Assembly (NCBI GenBank): GCA_003116975.1
Contig: BGKB01000059.1
Coordinates: 62,001 to 126,000, forward strand
Length of the DNA: 64,000 nt
Source of the DNA: Aurantiochytrium sp. KH105
Lineage: Eukaryota > Sar > Bigyra > Thraustochytrida > Thraustochytriidae
Reading direction: 5' to 3'
In this document: positions 20,901-31,469 of the stretch, piece by piece
Layout: every line of letters starts with the position of its first letter
Position numbering within the stretch: position 1 is the stretch's first letter
Made by a program: the position numbers and the translations under genes
The notes under the pieces: model-generated
The model's input: the letters and a program-made list of their open reading frames with translations, nothing else
The model's database searches: none
What the model was told of the DNA's origin: nothing

Positions 20901-22245
20901 CGTCGTCAAGGGAAATCTGGATGTGGTGGACGCCGCCAACGCCTTTGTGGCCCTTGCACCAGCCTACGTTATCCAAGGAAAGACGGAAGAAGGCATTCGA
21001 ATGCTTCGGCGCATTATGGACCGAGTGGGCGCGGAGTTGCGCGCTGAAGACCGCCCTTCGCGTAGACGCCTCGCCGACCTCGAGAATGTCTTGGGTCGGG
21101 CTCTCTTCAGTATCGGCCGTTTTTACTGCGACTCCTTCAGCGGGGATGAGACGGTTGCTTGCGCTGATCTCTGCTGCGATGAGGCGATCGCGATTTTGCG
21201 CCGATGCGACGACCCTCTCCTTGCCAAGGCACAGTACGTCTTGGCGCGTACCCTGGTGAACTGTCACATGTCCATCACAACGCTTCCGAGTCGCGAGAGG
21301 GAGCCGGACGTACAGAAATCAGAGAAGGCGCTCGACGAGGCGATTCGCAAAATGGAGGAGGACAAGGTCCTTCAACCTGATCTTGGCGCGCTCTACGTGC
21401 ATCGTGCCAAGCTTCTCGATCTCAAGGACGCCGACCCGGCCGAGGTCGAAGCGGACTTTGAGAGAGCCCTTGAGGTTCAGGTCGAGCTTTACGGCCCAAT
21501 GGACCCGCGCGTCGCGCTCACTACGAAATGCCGAGGCCAGAGCTGGTACTGGCGAGGCAAGTACGAGAAGGCACTCTTTCATTGGGGCCAGGCGTTTCCG
21601 AGGATTTGCGATGGATACAAGATGCAGTCAATCTCAGCCTTTCACGTCTTCAAGATCTTTTACTTCACGGCCATGGCCTTTGACAAGCTGCGCCAGGAGA
21701 AACCGGAGATGGCCAACCAGGAGATGGACTTTGTCAAGGTCACGGCCGAAAAATACTTTGTGGAGCTCCGCGAAAAGCTGCGCAAAAACCTTGAAGGCAG
21801 TTACCCCACAGAGGCGCGCCGCTGCGATGAGGTTGGCTACGATTGGGTTGCCTCCGCGCTGCGGCGCGTCCTCGTTATCGACGCTGACGAGACGCGAGCC
21901 GCGCAGCTCGAGAAAGCGCTTGTTGTTTCGGATAATGTTGACGTCGTCAAAGACGTGGAGGCGGCCCAAGTCAATCTCCAGAAGCACGTGTACGCCATCG
22001 TCTTTGCAGCAGGCGGTGAGAACGTATTGACCGAGACGGACTTGGCTCTGGAGCCAACTCCGGCCGTCATTGATGGCACCAAGCGCCATCGCCCCCAATT
22101 CTATCGATATGGGAACAGCGCTGAGGGTGCCGAGTTGCACGACGTCGATAGTCTGCTGGATCTCACCAAGGAGACCTTTGCGACCATGTCGCAGCGTCTC
22201 ACTCAAGGCTTGGTCCCGGTTCCCGCGCCCGCGTTGACTTCCTAG
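17902..22245 (+). CDS. Long family member, tandem paralogue of 12272-16939, with a degenerate TIR-like domain (1447 aa)
   Basis: ATG at 17902 starts MSTSEATMPTQ; I take the open frame back to 17440 as untranslated. Layout mirrors the upstream neighbour: acidic/aromatic N-terminus (SSFLSFLDGL, residues 25-34); disordered region to about 340; helical module about 345-600 ending LAKWCAAVLF near residue 572; basic patch KKRGR 610-614; amphipathic or weakly hydrophobic stretch 637-680 instead of a clear TM; TIR-like domain about 788-905; TPR-like helices about 1040-1240 (YGPMDPR, WYWRGKYEKALFHW); receiver-like unit about 1318-1372 (RRVLVIDADETRA) with no acidic residue at the usual phosphorylation position. 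Core TIR-like motifs have drifted: VCYDP replaces VCHAW and ESCRHEIALA replaces RSWCWFEMAIA, while WWIDIFS is kept. Head-to-tail order and shared layout indicate tandem duplication followed by divergence. Confidence 0.85.
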   Translation: MSTSEATMPTQHQDRNVGFVEEPDSSFLSFLDGLSDPPIDHDSSSISREASGDAQHSAQEQNGQVQRVDTVPGGAPVPEHLCSHSAEDGDTDANPLMIEPPGPQNPMENAAETGKVPSYGDTDADELMFEGSGDQIRTGDNGIYDGNHSQLPSTQGVPSYSSVSRTPSTPRENPVSNNFNNAEEFNAAGEMLTSPDAPDIAPTAHHPTDEPANLDLYRAGQNEGFADGTVDHGVMTNAQVPRTPGAETEASETQRTDPGSPRVSEPGGAYNDHFRTHHFHANAGEDAPQPPFNFHDDGEETVGGHVEERPPRTPRQEDNGSESSAGLPDTPHFEDPMCEAETFFKFVNGEWVAAIEEQYERTHQDRNPIAESRRRDLRRVLLPILALLQDGNDQRNPPESFPDISDRLEYYIVRLVFDANTKGAVLQKMRETLQPPEKPTSKSAFTQEVVRALGELISYPIAATLLERKWIAWADPDVPDRQLRAIEAEAENTPQVRALHGFRKDGNQFGVASALLGKYISWNPTGNEQSNIFKGAEVFLNFVKSKKGASWDLRVIAQILAEQHRRKLSNHLAKWCAAVLFTKAGDVLPKMREVLKVWLDDILPLSPKGKKRGRDGSTSPSSSDTKGSRFAKQARGAAGAVNSVLSLLRSSVFRLFRNLYAAAGMVLSPLTGLLPSSVTGRVDPKDAARKALRPEGAQGVSSEFLELFGRLLSRSDALDDDDGDDNNDGGNKRDAFKAGAVLSEICKAAPQGSSAASLKEFVLSEAGKDFREELVSLATSAAEREVEKWFGLATNFVCYDPQMPFAKVLEGLTLASGSRTYWWIDIFSNFVGSQSKANASTRMTSSDAVRATDNFTIVIDKWQDPAVGRLESCRHEIALAVDERKPLRVAMSQGVRRELDRFSRACMSAKNEEKEEGKEDDDGQGPGQDDADVDADFDELGTSLGAHGKRLVESKSATKQVDLKTRLAIISVVLEPAMEMIRQHKGNVDPSRMLNAIEANVVKGNLDVVDAANAFVALAPAYVIQGKTEEGIRMLRRIMDRVGAELRAEDRPSRRRLADLENVLGRALFSIGRFYCDSFSGDETVACADLCCDEAIAILRRCDDPLLAKAQYVLARTLVNCHMSITTLPSREREPDVQKSEKALDEAIRKMEEDKVLQPDLGALYVHRAKLLDLKDADPAEVEADFERALEVQVELYGPMDPRVALTTKCRGQSWYWRGKYEKALFHWGQAFPRICDGYKMQSISAFHVFKIFYFTAMAFDKLRQEKPEMANQEMDFVKVTAEKYFVELREKLRKNLEGSYPTEARRCDEVGYDWVASALRRVLVIDADETRAAQLEKALVVSDNVDVVKDVEAAQVNLQKHVYAIVFAAGGENVLTETDLALEPTPAVIDGTKRHRPQFYRYGNSAEGAELHDVDSLLDLTKETFATMSQRLTQGLVPVPAPALTS

Positions 22246-23272
22246 AGTGGCCGCCAGAAAGATTCCGACTCAGCAGCAGAGCGCACAGCGCACGGGAGGG
22301 ATGTCGATCGATCGAGTGAAAGACTCATTGTCGCCATTGATCGATCAAGAGAGAGACTCATTGTTGCCACTGAGCGAGTGACTTATGGTCGCCGTCGCTG
22401 TTGATGCGCATCGTCATGCGGCGTAAGCCATGCACGCGCGCGGAAAGAAGAAAAGAGGATCCCGGTCGAGCCGTTGCCGCTTCTTCCTCCGAGGCTCCTG
22501 CACTTTTCGTGACACTCGGGTTCCTCCGGCTCGACAAGTGGGCACTTTTCATGACATGCAGGTTCTTCCAGTTCTACTCGTCGAGAACCGTCACCCGTGC
22601 AGGCTCGAACGCTGCCTGCGGCCGCGGAGCTGGAAGAGGAGGCAGGGGCTGTGACACGAAAATCGACCTCCCGGCCACGGCTCCTACGCACTCTTTCGAT
22701 CGTTCTCCGCTCGCTCTCAGTGCGAAAAGAAAGATGAAATAACAAGTGAATCAACAAATGAATGAATGTAAGAATGTAAGAATGCACGCTCTCGCAAGTG
22801 GATCATGCGCTAGCTCGCGTTCCGGTCGTTGTGCAACCAGCCAGCCAGCCAGCCAGCCATGCAAGCAACGACCGGCTTCTTCCCCGCGCATATAACTGAC
22901 TGACCGCGGAGACAAGGCTGTGTCACGATTTTGCGCGCGAGGTTCCACCCGCCAACAAGAGGAGAGAAAAAGTAAAAGAAAAAAATCGAACGAGAACGCA
23001 CCACCCACCGGCCGGCTGCCCGAGCCCATCGCCAGTGCCAGCGCACGTAGCAAACCGAAAGGTCGCCAAAGCGTTCGCGAAGCTCGCTTTCTTTCTCTCT
23101 CTGGCACTCGCTGCCGCGGCCGCGCAGTGAGCGATCGTGGCGTGAAGTTCACTTTATTATACAAGTTGATGTTCGCGCAGTGAAGAGAAGCCTTTTTTCC
23201 CACTTTCAACTTCTTTCTTCTCCAATTGTAAACATAAAATAAAACTCCTTTCCGCGACTTCTTCCAGCACGT

Positions 23273-23323
<51 letters not shown>

Positions 23324-23568
23324 CCTTGGAAGCGGGTTCTTCTTCTTCTTTCGTCTTCTTCTTCTTGTGCTCCTTCTTCTTTCTCTCCCTGTCTCCAGCA
23401 CAGCGCTCTCAACCGGCGGACGAGGCGGGCGCGCCGGGCAGGCGAGCGAGCAAACCCCTTCCGCGCCGAGGTCCAGCTGCCCGCGGGCTGGCCGGTGGCT
23501 CGCTTGCTCGCTTGCTCGCTCGCTCGCGCGAGTGAGCGAGTGGGACGCGCTGCGGCGAGGACGTGAGA
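22246..23568. other. Spacer with direct repeats and a CT microsatellite
   Basis: An imperfect direct repeat of about 34 bp occurs twice just after the upstream gene (about 22304-22337 and 22338-22370, sharing GACTCATTG). Later come an AATGAATG/TAAGAATG patch (22755-22785), a CCAG run (about 22839-22857) and a (CT)n tract with CTTCTT repeats (about 23275-23400). I see no gene. The last few hundred bases are the likely promoter/5' UTR of the gene at 23569. Confidence 0.5.
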
Positions 23569-24804
23569 ATGGAGGAGCACCGCGTGCACAATGAGGAGGA
23601 GAACGAAGTGCGCGGGTTCGGGATGGACTTCTTCGCTGTTGAGGGACTCCAGCAGCACGGCGAGGCGTACCTTGAGCAGCAGCGGCACCCGGGTGAGCGA
23701 CGTGTGCCCGCGAGCACGAGTAGCGAAGGTGCGACTGGGGCAGCTGCTGCTTCTACTGGCGGCAGCGGCGGAGGAGGAGAGCACGAGACGGACGTCTCGC
23801 ACAGATTTTTTGACACTAGTCTCAATAGAATTCTGGCGCTTCGAGACGCAAAGCTCACGAGCGAGCCGACGCGAGGACGGAGCGAATCGCTCAAGGCGCT
23901 GGTGAATAACGTCGCGCTGATCTTGACATCGCTGCGAGCCGGAGACACCGCACACGCAGTTAATGAAGGCCCTTTCATTGTCCCCGAGACCTTGAAGGTA
24001 TCGATCCATCATCTCGTTTTCAAGGCCAAGAAAAGCTCGTCAGAGAACCTGGCGGAAAGCTTGCAGAATCTAGCTGAGCCCTGGTTGCCGCGACGCTCCT
24101 CGCACTCTCAAATGACATTGGCGGCACCGTCATCGGCGACTTCGCCGTCGCCATATGCGTCGCCAATCGCGCCCACATCTTCGCCGCCAATCGCGCCCAC
24201 ATCTTCGCCGCCGCACAATTCTGGGACCGCGTCACCTTCGCCATCGTCCAGGCATGGCCGAGGACAGTCTTCTTCTGCAAACGATCTCGGAAATCCATGG
24301 CAACTCGAGGTTTTGCGTGAACTTTACGAGCTCTCGATCCACCCGGAATATAAGACTACATGGCTGGGTCGAGGCTTGCCTCGTTTCCAGGATAGCATGA
24401 ACACATGCCACAGGCGGCAAGATGCTCAAATCTACACCAAGACGCGCGGCCTCCTCGGAGCTCTCACAAGCGAATTTCGCCAGGACAAGTCTATTGAAGA
24501 TCTCAAGGACACTGTCAGAGTTTACATGCTTCAGATCAACTGTGCGCAAGTCCTATACGAGCTGGCGTATCTCTTAGTTGTGGACGGCAACAGCCTCGTT
24601 TTGAAGCAGTTCACGCAATTCTGCGCAGCTGTCCTCTTTGAGCAATATAACAAGGCTTGTGTGGATCCCCTTAAGGCCATCATCGAATATGGCGGAAAAC
24701 GTAATGCTCCGGAGGGATTCCGAGCAGCGGACTCAGGTCGACCAGGCAAGCGCTCGCGGCTCCGCGTCACTACTTCCGATTCCATGGACAGTGTTTTATC
24801 ATAG
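23569..24804 (+). CDS. Short member of the five-gene helical-module family (411 aa)
   Basis: The ATG at 23569 is the first in frame. The N-terminus is acidic with aromatics (ENEVRGFGMDFFAVEG). A first helical part (about 78-170, with RSESLKALVNNVALILTSL) is followed by an S/P/T-rich linker that contains a duplicated APTSSPP unit (201-214). A second helical part runs about 240-375 and ends FTQFCAAVLFEQY, matching the signature of the other four members. The C-terminus has the KRSRLR patch (394-399) and a short S-rich tail. It has no TIR-like or TPR half, so its layout equals that of the 511- and 623-residue members. It lies 1.3 kb downstream of the two long paralogues in the same orientation. 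Function unknown; nuclear targeting is inferred from the basic patch only. Confidence 0.8.
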   Translation: MEEHRVHNEEENEVRGFGMDFFAVEGLQQHGEAYLEQQRHPGERRVPASTSSEGATGAAAASTGGSGGGGEHETDVSHRFFDTSLNRILALRDAKLTSEPTRGRSESLKALVNNVALILTSLRAGDTAHAVNEGPFIVPETLKVSIHHLVFKAKKSSSENLAESLQNLAEPWLPRRSSHSQMTLAAPSSATSPSPYASPIAPTSSPPIAPTSSPPHNSGTASPSPSSRHGRGQSSSANDLGNPWQLEVLRELYELSIHPEYKTTWLGRGLPRFQDSMNTCHRRQDAQIYTKTRGLLGALTSEFRQDKSIEDLKDTVRVYMLQINCAQVLYELAYLLVVDGNSLVLKQFTQFCAAVLFEQYNKACVDPLKAIIEYGGKRNAPEGFRAADSGRPGKRSRLRVTTSDSMDSVLS

Positions 24805-27800
24805 TCGTGGGTTCTTTGCATCTTCGAACGTGCGACCAACCCAGGAGAGTGCCGTCTGCAGAACAAGAGGAAACAAACTAAAGAACTAGCGGAATCATCC
24901 GCTCACCCACCCACTCACCTGATTTCGGGGAGCGAAAAGAGGCTCCGCACACCCTTGTTTTGATGATCAATTTTTGACAATGATATGACATACTAGACAG
25001 AGAGAAGGGGAGAGAGGGAGAGAGCATGGAAGGAGCGTGCGCATGCGAAAAGTTGTGGTCTTCTTTGCGCTGACTAATGCATTTCCCACCATGCGTGAGA
25101 ATGGCGAGAGCAAGGTTTTCTTTCCAAGTCGCCGTGGCCTGGAGTTTTTGGTGTTTCGAAAGCGGGGCAGACAAGCCTTCCTTTTTGGAGACGTCTAGAT
25201 TGTGGAAGGAAATGAAACGGAAACCAATGAGCATCAAAAGCAGCAGGGCAGCTCGCCAGGGCGACAAAATAATGGAAAGCGAAAGTGTTGCGCCAGAAGG
25301 GTAAAAAAAAAGAAAAAAGCTGAGGGTCACCTCTTAAGAGTTTGTGAGAGCACGCGCGGGACGAGCATTGATTGGACCGTAAAAGCGCCGGAGAGGCAGG
25401 AAGTCGCTTAGAGCCAGCCAATTTGCGGAAGGTCCTTCTCTCGCATCAGGAAACATCTCATTCCTTTGGTTAGGGGATGATGAAAAGGCTGTAATAGCTA
25501 GCTAGCTGCAGCTAGCTGCTCGAGTTTCACAGCAGACGCAAGAACGGTCCGGCAAGCTCACGCGCCGGCCGAAGAAGCTTTTGTCTCGTGCTCGAGTCTA
25601 CTACCTTCATGGCAGCGCTACTTTGGTGGTGGACAAGCCTAGATCGCCACCTGCTACAGTTTTCCTCAGAGAAACACCAAGCAAAGCTGTAGGCAGAATA
25701 GATGCATGCACGCTCACAGGCGCGGTCGCCATGTAGGACCCTGCTGGGGCCAACGAATGGTGTTGCACGCGTGCGCGAACGCGCAATATTCTCTCGCGTC
25801 GCAAGTTGCGCCGCGATTGCCACCTGTTTCCACCGCGGCACGCGTCAGCTTCTGGATCAACGGACGGGGCGATCGACCCAAGTGACGACGGTCCAATCAA
25901 CATATCTGGACTAGAGGCGATCAGTGGCCGGCCTCGAAGAAAGTCAACGCCTCCAGTGTGCATGCAGGGAATCCCACACCTCAGCCGCAGAATCAACCGA
26001 AGTGTGGCGTCAGAGTCGGCCGGGCGGCAACCCATGCACGGAATGCCTGCGATTGATTGGCCTCATGAAGCAGTGGCTTGCGCCGCAGATGCAGCTAGCT
26101 TTGTGGCGCTCGCCTAGCTTACGCTTTCCCAACACCGCCCCCCTCCCTCCGCGGCGAGAGAAAGCATGGTCTGCAGGGCAGCCAGACAGCTTGCTTGGCC
26201 AGAGAAAGCTGCGCTCGCTGCTATGCTGTGGCCGCCGTCGAGCTATAGCTTTCCCGTGGGGCCGGTCTGCCTGCCTGCATGCGCCTTGCGTTTCGAGGAG
26301 GATTTCTGGCATCCGCGCATAGGTGTCCGCGCATAGGCGTCCGCGCGCATAGGCGTTCGCGCACGGCGAGGAGTGCGCACGTGGGATAATCTGCCGCCGC
26401 GTGTCCCAGCAGCGACGAGGCGGCGAACGGCCACGGACGGATGATCGGACGGACGGATGGACGGTCGGGTGGATAGATGAGCGAACGGGAGCGTGGATGC
26501 CTCGTCTCACCTCACCCCACTTTTGAACTCCTTTCCTGAAGTCTTGACCTTCTGTTTAGTAAGGCAGTAGGCCAACTACTACTTTCCTTGTTCGTAATAA
26601 AATAAGATAAATAAGTTGCTTGAAGCCCAAGAGACTCTGCCGCTGCTCTTGTAAAAATATAAAATGTTGACGGCCACTGCCAAACAGGTATTGACTGTGA
26701 AGCAAGGAAAGCCGTCGTGACGTTGCGGACGTGACGTCAGTGCCCTCCTCCCAGACCCGTCCCCGTGACGCGACCTCGATGGCGAAGCCGATCGTTCCTC
26801 TCCCGCATACCGCCACGCCAGCTCTTTCCGCAACCTATCTCTCGCTCGATCGCCGAATCGATCGATCCATCGATCCATCGATCGCGCGCTCCATCAGTCG
26901 CGCGCGGCGCCAGCAACGCGGCCAACCTCCGCCCGAGTCCGTGCGGCTTCCGTTTTGCAAAAAGCGTAGCCCAGCGACTACCACTTTCCTCTTCCGTCTC
27001 GCAAAAAGCGTAGCCCAGCGGCTTCCTGTTCCTGCCCTTCTTCCCGCTTTCCGGGAGTTGGCCAGCGACGAGCACCGACTCACTGTCAGGAGGAAGGAAG
27101 AAACTCTGCTCAGCTGCATCGAGGCAAGCTGCAGCGCCTAGCTCGGCTTGAGTTGGCTTCGGTTGGCTTGAATTTGCTTGGGTTGTGTCGGCTAGAAGGT
27201 CGCGCTCGGCGTCGCCATTATCGACGGGCGTGAATGCGAGCAAATGTCTCACCGACGGCTGTTTCCCTGCTTTGTCTCGCCCACAGCGTGCGCGAAGTAT
27301 TAACGTGGCGGGCCTGGCCCCCTCACAGGTCTCACACTGTCACCAGGGGCCGGCAATCCTCGGGCTGTGGTACAGGGGCTGCGGGTGCGCGCCTGCCCGC
27401 CGCTGCCGTTGCCGCTGCGGCTGCTACCGCTGCTTCACTCGCTCCTGGCCGTCACTCCGTCACGCCTGGCCGCCACTCCGTCACGCCTGGCCGCCCGGAT
27501 TGAGCATCTACTTCGAGGCGACCTGCAGAGAGCAAAGGGCTGTCGCGCCCACGTCTCGCGCGCGCAGGCTCGCCGGGCCAGGCGCCGCCGCGGGGCTCCC
27601 CAGCGCGCAGGACCTCGGCCAGGCCACGTGAGCCGTGAAGGGGACCCTCTGACCGCCCCAGGGCCTGTCTGTCACGGTTTCACTCGTTTCGAGGCGCAGG
27701 AGCGTGTCGGGGCGCGACAGACTTGATCCCGTTCACTTCGAGAAAGGGCTGCGCGGCTCGGCCTGGCTGGTCGGCGCAAGCGAGATCGCGCGAGAGGCTT

Positions 27801-28430
27801 TGTAGGGGCGCGTGCTGTGATGGTCGTTGGGGGGAGTAAAGGAGGGGAGAGGAGAGGAATGGAGAGGAGCGGCGCGCGCGTCGTCACCGGGCAAACAAGC
27901 ATCCATCCAACAGAAGCTACCACAGTCGAGCACAAGAGCGCACAGCAACGGAACGCTGGGCAAAGCAGAGAAAAGCCGCTCCACCTGCTCTTCGGAAGCT
28001 GCTTGCTTCCCGCTTGCTTCTTTCGGCTTTGCGCAAGCTGCTGCCTGACACGCGCGCGGCCGAGAGTGGGAGCAAGCAAGCGCGCAAGCAAGCAAGCACG
28101 CAAGCAAGCACGCAAACAAGCGCGCAAGCAAGCGGGAGCTCCCGGAGCTGTCTCAGCCTGTCGTTTTCTTTCGACCGCTCGCGCCTTCTTCTTCCCCAAT
28201 TCCTCAGCCCGCCAGCTGGCAGCTGCGAGACGTCCTTCGAGAGGCGTTGCACCATCCTCCAAACCAAACCTAAGGACAGGAACCCATTGCTCCCATCCAC
28301 CCACCTCCCTACCGCTGCCGGCCGCCGCTGGGCCTTCGCGTCGCCCCTCGCCGCCATCCTGCATCCGCATCCGCATCGGCATCCGCACACGCAACGCAGC
28401 GGCACCGCTTCTCCTCCCACGCCTTCGCTC

Positions 28431-28497
28431 CATTCCATTCCATTCCATTCCATTCCATTCCCTTCCATTCCATTCCATTCCATTCCCTTCCCTTCCG
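28431..28497. repeat. CATTC pentanucleotide microsatellite
   Basis: About 13 near-perfect CATTC units, broken by a few CCTTC variants. It lies in the long spacer 5' of the gene at 32248. Confidence 0.9.
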
Positions 28498-29956
28498 CTC
28501 CACTTCTCCTGCTCCTTCGCCCCTCCATCCGCCTCGCCGCGGCTCCCCGCACTGCCCGCACCGCGGCCTCTCTCCTCCCCGCTTCCCACCGCGCGGCCAG
28601 CCAGCCGCGGCAGTCCCCCATCGCGCGCCGCCGCTGCGAGCCAGCCAGCCACGCGGGCGGCACGGCACGGCTCGCCCCGCCAAGCAAGAGCGACAGCACA
28701 GCCGCAGCGACGGCGATAGCGGCGCGAGGCAGGCCGAAGCGGAGCGGGGCGAGGGCGACGCGAGCGGCGTCGTGGAGGCACGCTCGGCGGAGAGAAGAAG
28801 CCTTGGACCGAAACCTGCAAGCGAAAAATACAACGAAAACCTTCAACCAAACCCTTCGAAAACGGAAGCCACTCCGCCTGGTTTGCTTGGCCTTGCTTTA
28901 GCAAGCCAAGCTAAGCCAAGCCAACCCGGAGAACGAGGTAAGTGAATTGAATGAACTTGCGGGGTTTGTACGCCCCCGCCCGAGCGTCTTCCGAGCTGCT
29001 GCGTCGCCTCGCGCTGCCTCACGCCGCCTCGCGCCGCCTTGCGTGACCGCGCCCCGTGGCGCTCCAGGCTCGCGCGGACTTCCATGGAAGCCGCGCCGCC
29101 GGTGTACAGTAGTCATCATGCCACGCCCCGGGCCTCGCTCGGGCGGGCGGGCGTGCATGGATGGGCCTGACGCTCGAGTTCGGCCGCGCGGTGGGGCGAG
29201 ATAAGACGAGATTGGACGAGACAAACGGCAGCGACGGGCGGGAAGGTTGGACGCGCAATGTACATGCAAGCAAGTGCTCCTCGCAGTCGAAGCGACAAGC
29301 AAGCCTGACAACACCAAAAAGACTCACGTGCACCCGCTCTCAACGCAGCAGTTTTCTATCGCCCGGAAGGCGTACCGCCCTGCTCCGATCGATCGCTCGC
29401 GACCGGACGGGTGGGCGGCGCGTAGGCTGGTCGATTGGTCGGTTGGTTGATTGGTTGGCTCCATCCGCGTCGCCGTGGTCAGCGCTGCGCGACCTGAACC
29501 CCAAGCAACGTAAAGTACACTACACTACTTGCAAACTAGCGGCGAGCACCAAGGCTAGGTAAGACAAGGCTAAGACAAGACAAGACAATACAACTTCGAA
29601 AGATCAAAAGCAAGAACATCAAGAGACAAAGACCTTCGCCCGTCTGTCGTCCAGCAAAGCAGTCCTCTCTCTCTGTCTCTGGCCATCTAAGCGATCGGCC
29701 TCGACTTGACGACCTTTGCCGCAGCAGCTGTCGAAATATCTTTTTTCGCGCGCGCTCTTCCTGCGCCGTGCGAAGTCTGCAAGCGCGTTGATCAGAACCG
29801 AGGCGCACAACGCAGGTAGAAGCCGCGCGGCGCAGGAAGCGCGCGGGCCTCCGTTCGCAAAGCTGTAGCAAGCTGCAGCAAGCTAGATAGCTTTGGCCTT
29901 CTCGCTTTGCTTCCTGCTGCTCCGCGCCTCGCAAGCGCGCATTTTTGCTTTCTCCA

Positions 29957-29959
<3 letters not shown>

Positions 29960-29993
<34 letters not shown>

Positions 29994-29995
29994 TC
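29960..29995. repeat. TTTC tetranucleotide microsatellite
   Basis: About nine uninterrupted TTTC units in the gene-poor spacer. Confidence 0.9.
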
Positions 29996-31436
29996 CTGCG
30001 TCCCCACATCCGTCGCACTCGAATTGCGACGGGCGTCCTGGCGCGACGCATCGCGGCGGTGGAGCGTCCCGCGCTCGCGTGCTCGCTGGCCTGCGTGTCC
30101 GGGTGCCTGCATTTCATTTTCCCCCGCCTCCCGCGCATTTTTTTTTCCCTCTCCATTTGGCTTCTTTTCGCCTTAGCCGCAGCAGCAGCTGCTTCCTCCC
30201 GCGCTTCCAACGCGCGCCCCGAACTTCCCAGCACCCCCGGCCCGGGCTCTTCGCTTGCGCCGCTCGCGCCGCCGCGCCCCGGCTCTCCCCGCGCCGCCGA
30301 GCGCGACCCGCGCGCCGCCGAGCGGTCGCTGCGCGCGCTCTCGTGCGCCTCGCGCCCCTCGCGAGCGCAGCGCATTCGCAGGCGTCCACGGGCCCGCGCA
30401 GGCGGAGTATCACTGACCGTGAGTCGTGACCAGGCGGCCAGGTTCGGAGCCGTTCCACCTCACACCGCGCCCCCAGTTAGCTTCGAGTCCCCCGCTGCCC
30501 CTCGCCCCTCCTCGCGCCTCTGCTTGCTCACTGGGTGGCTTGGCTTTCTCGGCTTGAGCCGGCTGAGCTCGCTGAGCTCGCTGAGCCTGCAGACTCCGCG
30601 CACAGACCGCGCCCGGCTCCCGCACGCGCGAACGCGAACGCCTGCAGCTGCGCGGCAGAAGCAGACGCGGACGCGAACGCAGACGCGGCCCGCCGGCTGC
30701 GCCTTGCCTTCATTCTCTCCTTCTTTTTGGGGGTCTTTCGCTGAAAGACCAAGGGGGCACGCGCCGACTGTGCGCGGTCGTGCGCGACCGGGGTCGTGGA
30801 CGCGGCGCGCCTTCTCATCCGGCCGCGCTGCCGGCCCGAGTCGCCTGCGACGCGCCCGCGCCGTCAACCCAGACTTCTGATCTTCCTCCGCGGCTCCGCG
30901 TCGCGCCCTCCCTCCCTCGCCGCCCGCCCGCGCCGCCTGCCCGCGAGGCCTGCGTGCGCGCTCGCCCGCGAGCGTGCATCCCGCCGGCACCCATCTCCCT
31001 CGTCGCGATCCGCTGGTCTTGGGCGCCGAGCGAACCTCCTCCCTCGCAAGCCACCCAGCCCCGCCTCGCCCCTGCCGGGAGCGGAGCGGCGGCGGTTTTT
31101 TCGCGCCCCGTCCCGTCCCGTCCCGTCCCATCGCGGCGCATCGCATCGCATCGCATCGCATCGCAGCGCGGCGCTGCGCAGAAGCCACTCGATCGATCGC
31201 GCGCGACCGATCGACGTCGCTCGCCCTCCGCTCCTCCCTTCTTTTTGCCTTCTTCTTTCCTTCATTCTTTCTGTGCGATCGAGTGAGCGCTCGCGTGAGT
31301 GATTGTCATTGATCGGCCGCAGCATACCCATCAACGCGGCGGCCGGCCGCGGCACGGGCGCGCGGCACTCAGCGGCGAGCGCGCGCGCGCGACGCGCAGG
31401 CGAGCCCCGCCGGCGCAGCGGCGAGCCGCAGCCCTG

Positions 31437-31469
<33 letters not shown>

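Noticed and set aside
27672-28904. 410-codon minus-strand frame over the repeat-rich spacer
   Set aside because: Its sequence is a translation of microsatellites (CATTC reads as NGMEW-type repeats, GCAA as ACLRACL). Several other frames are open over the same bases.
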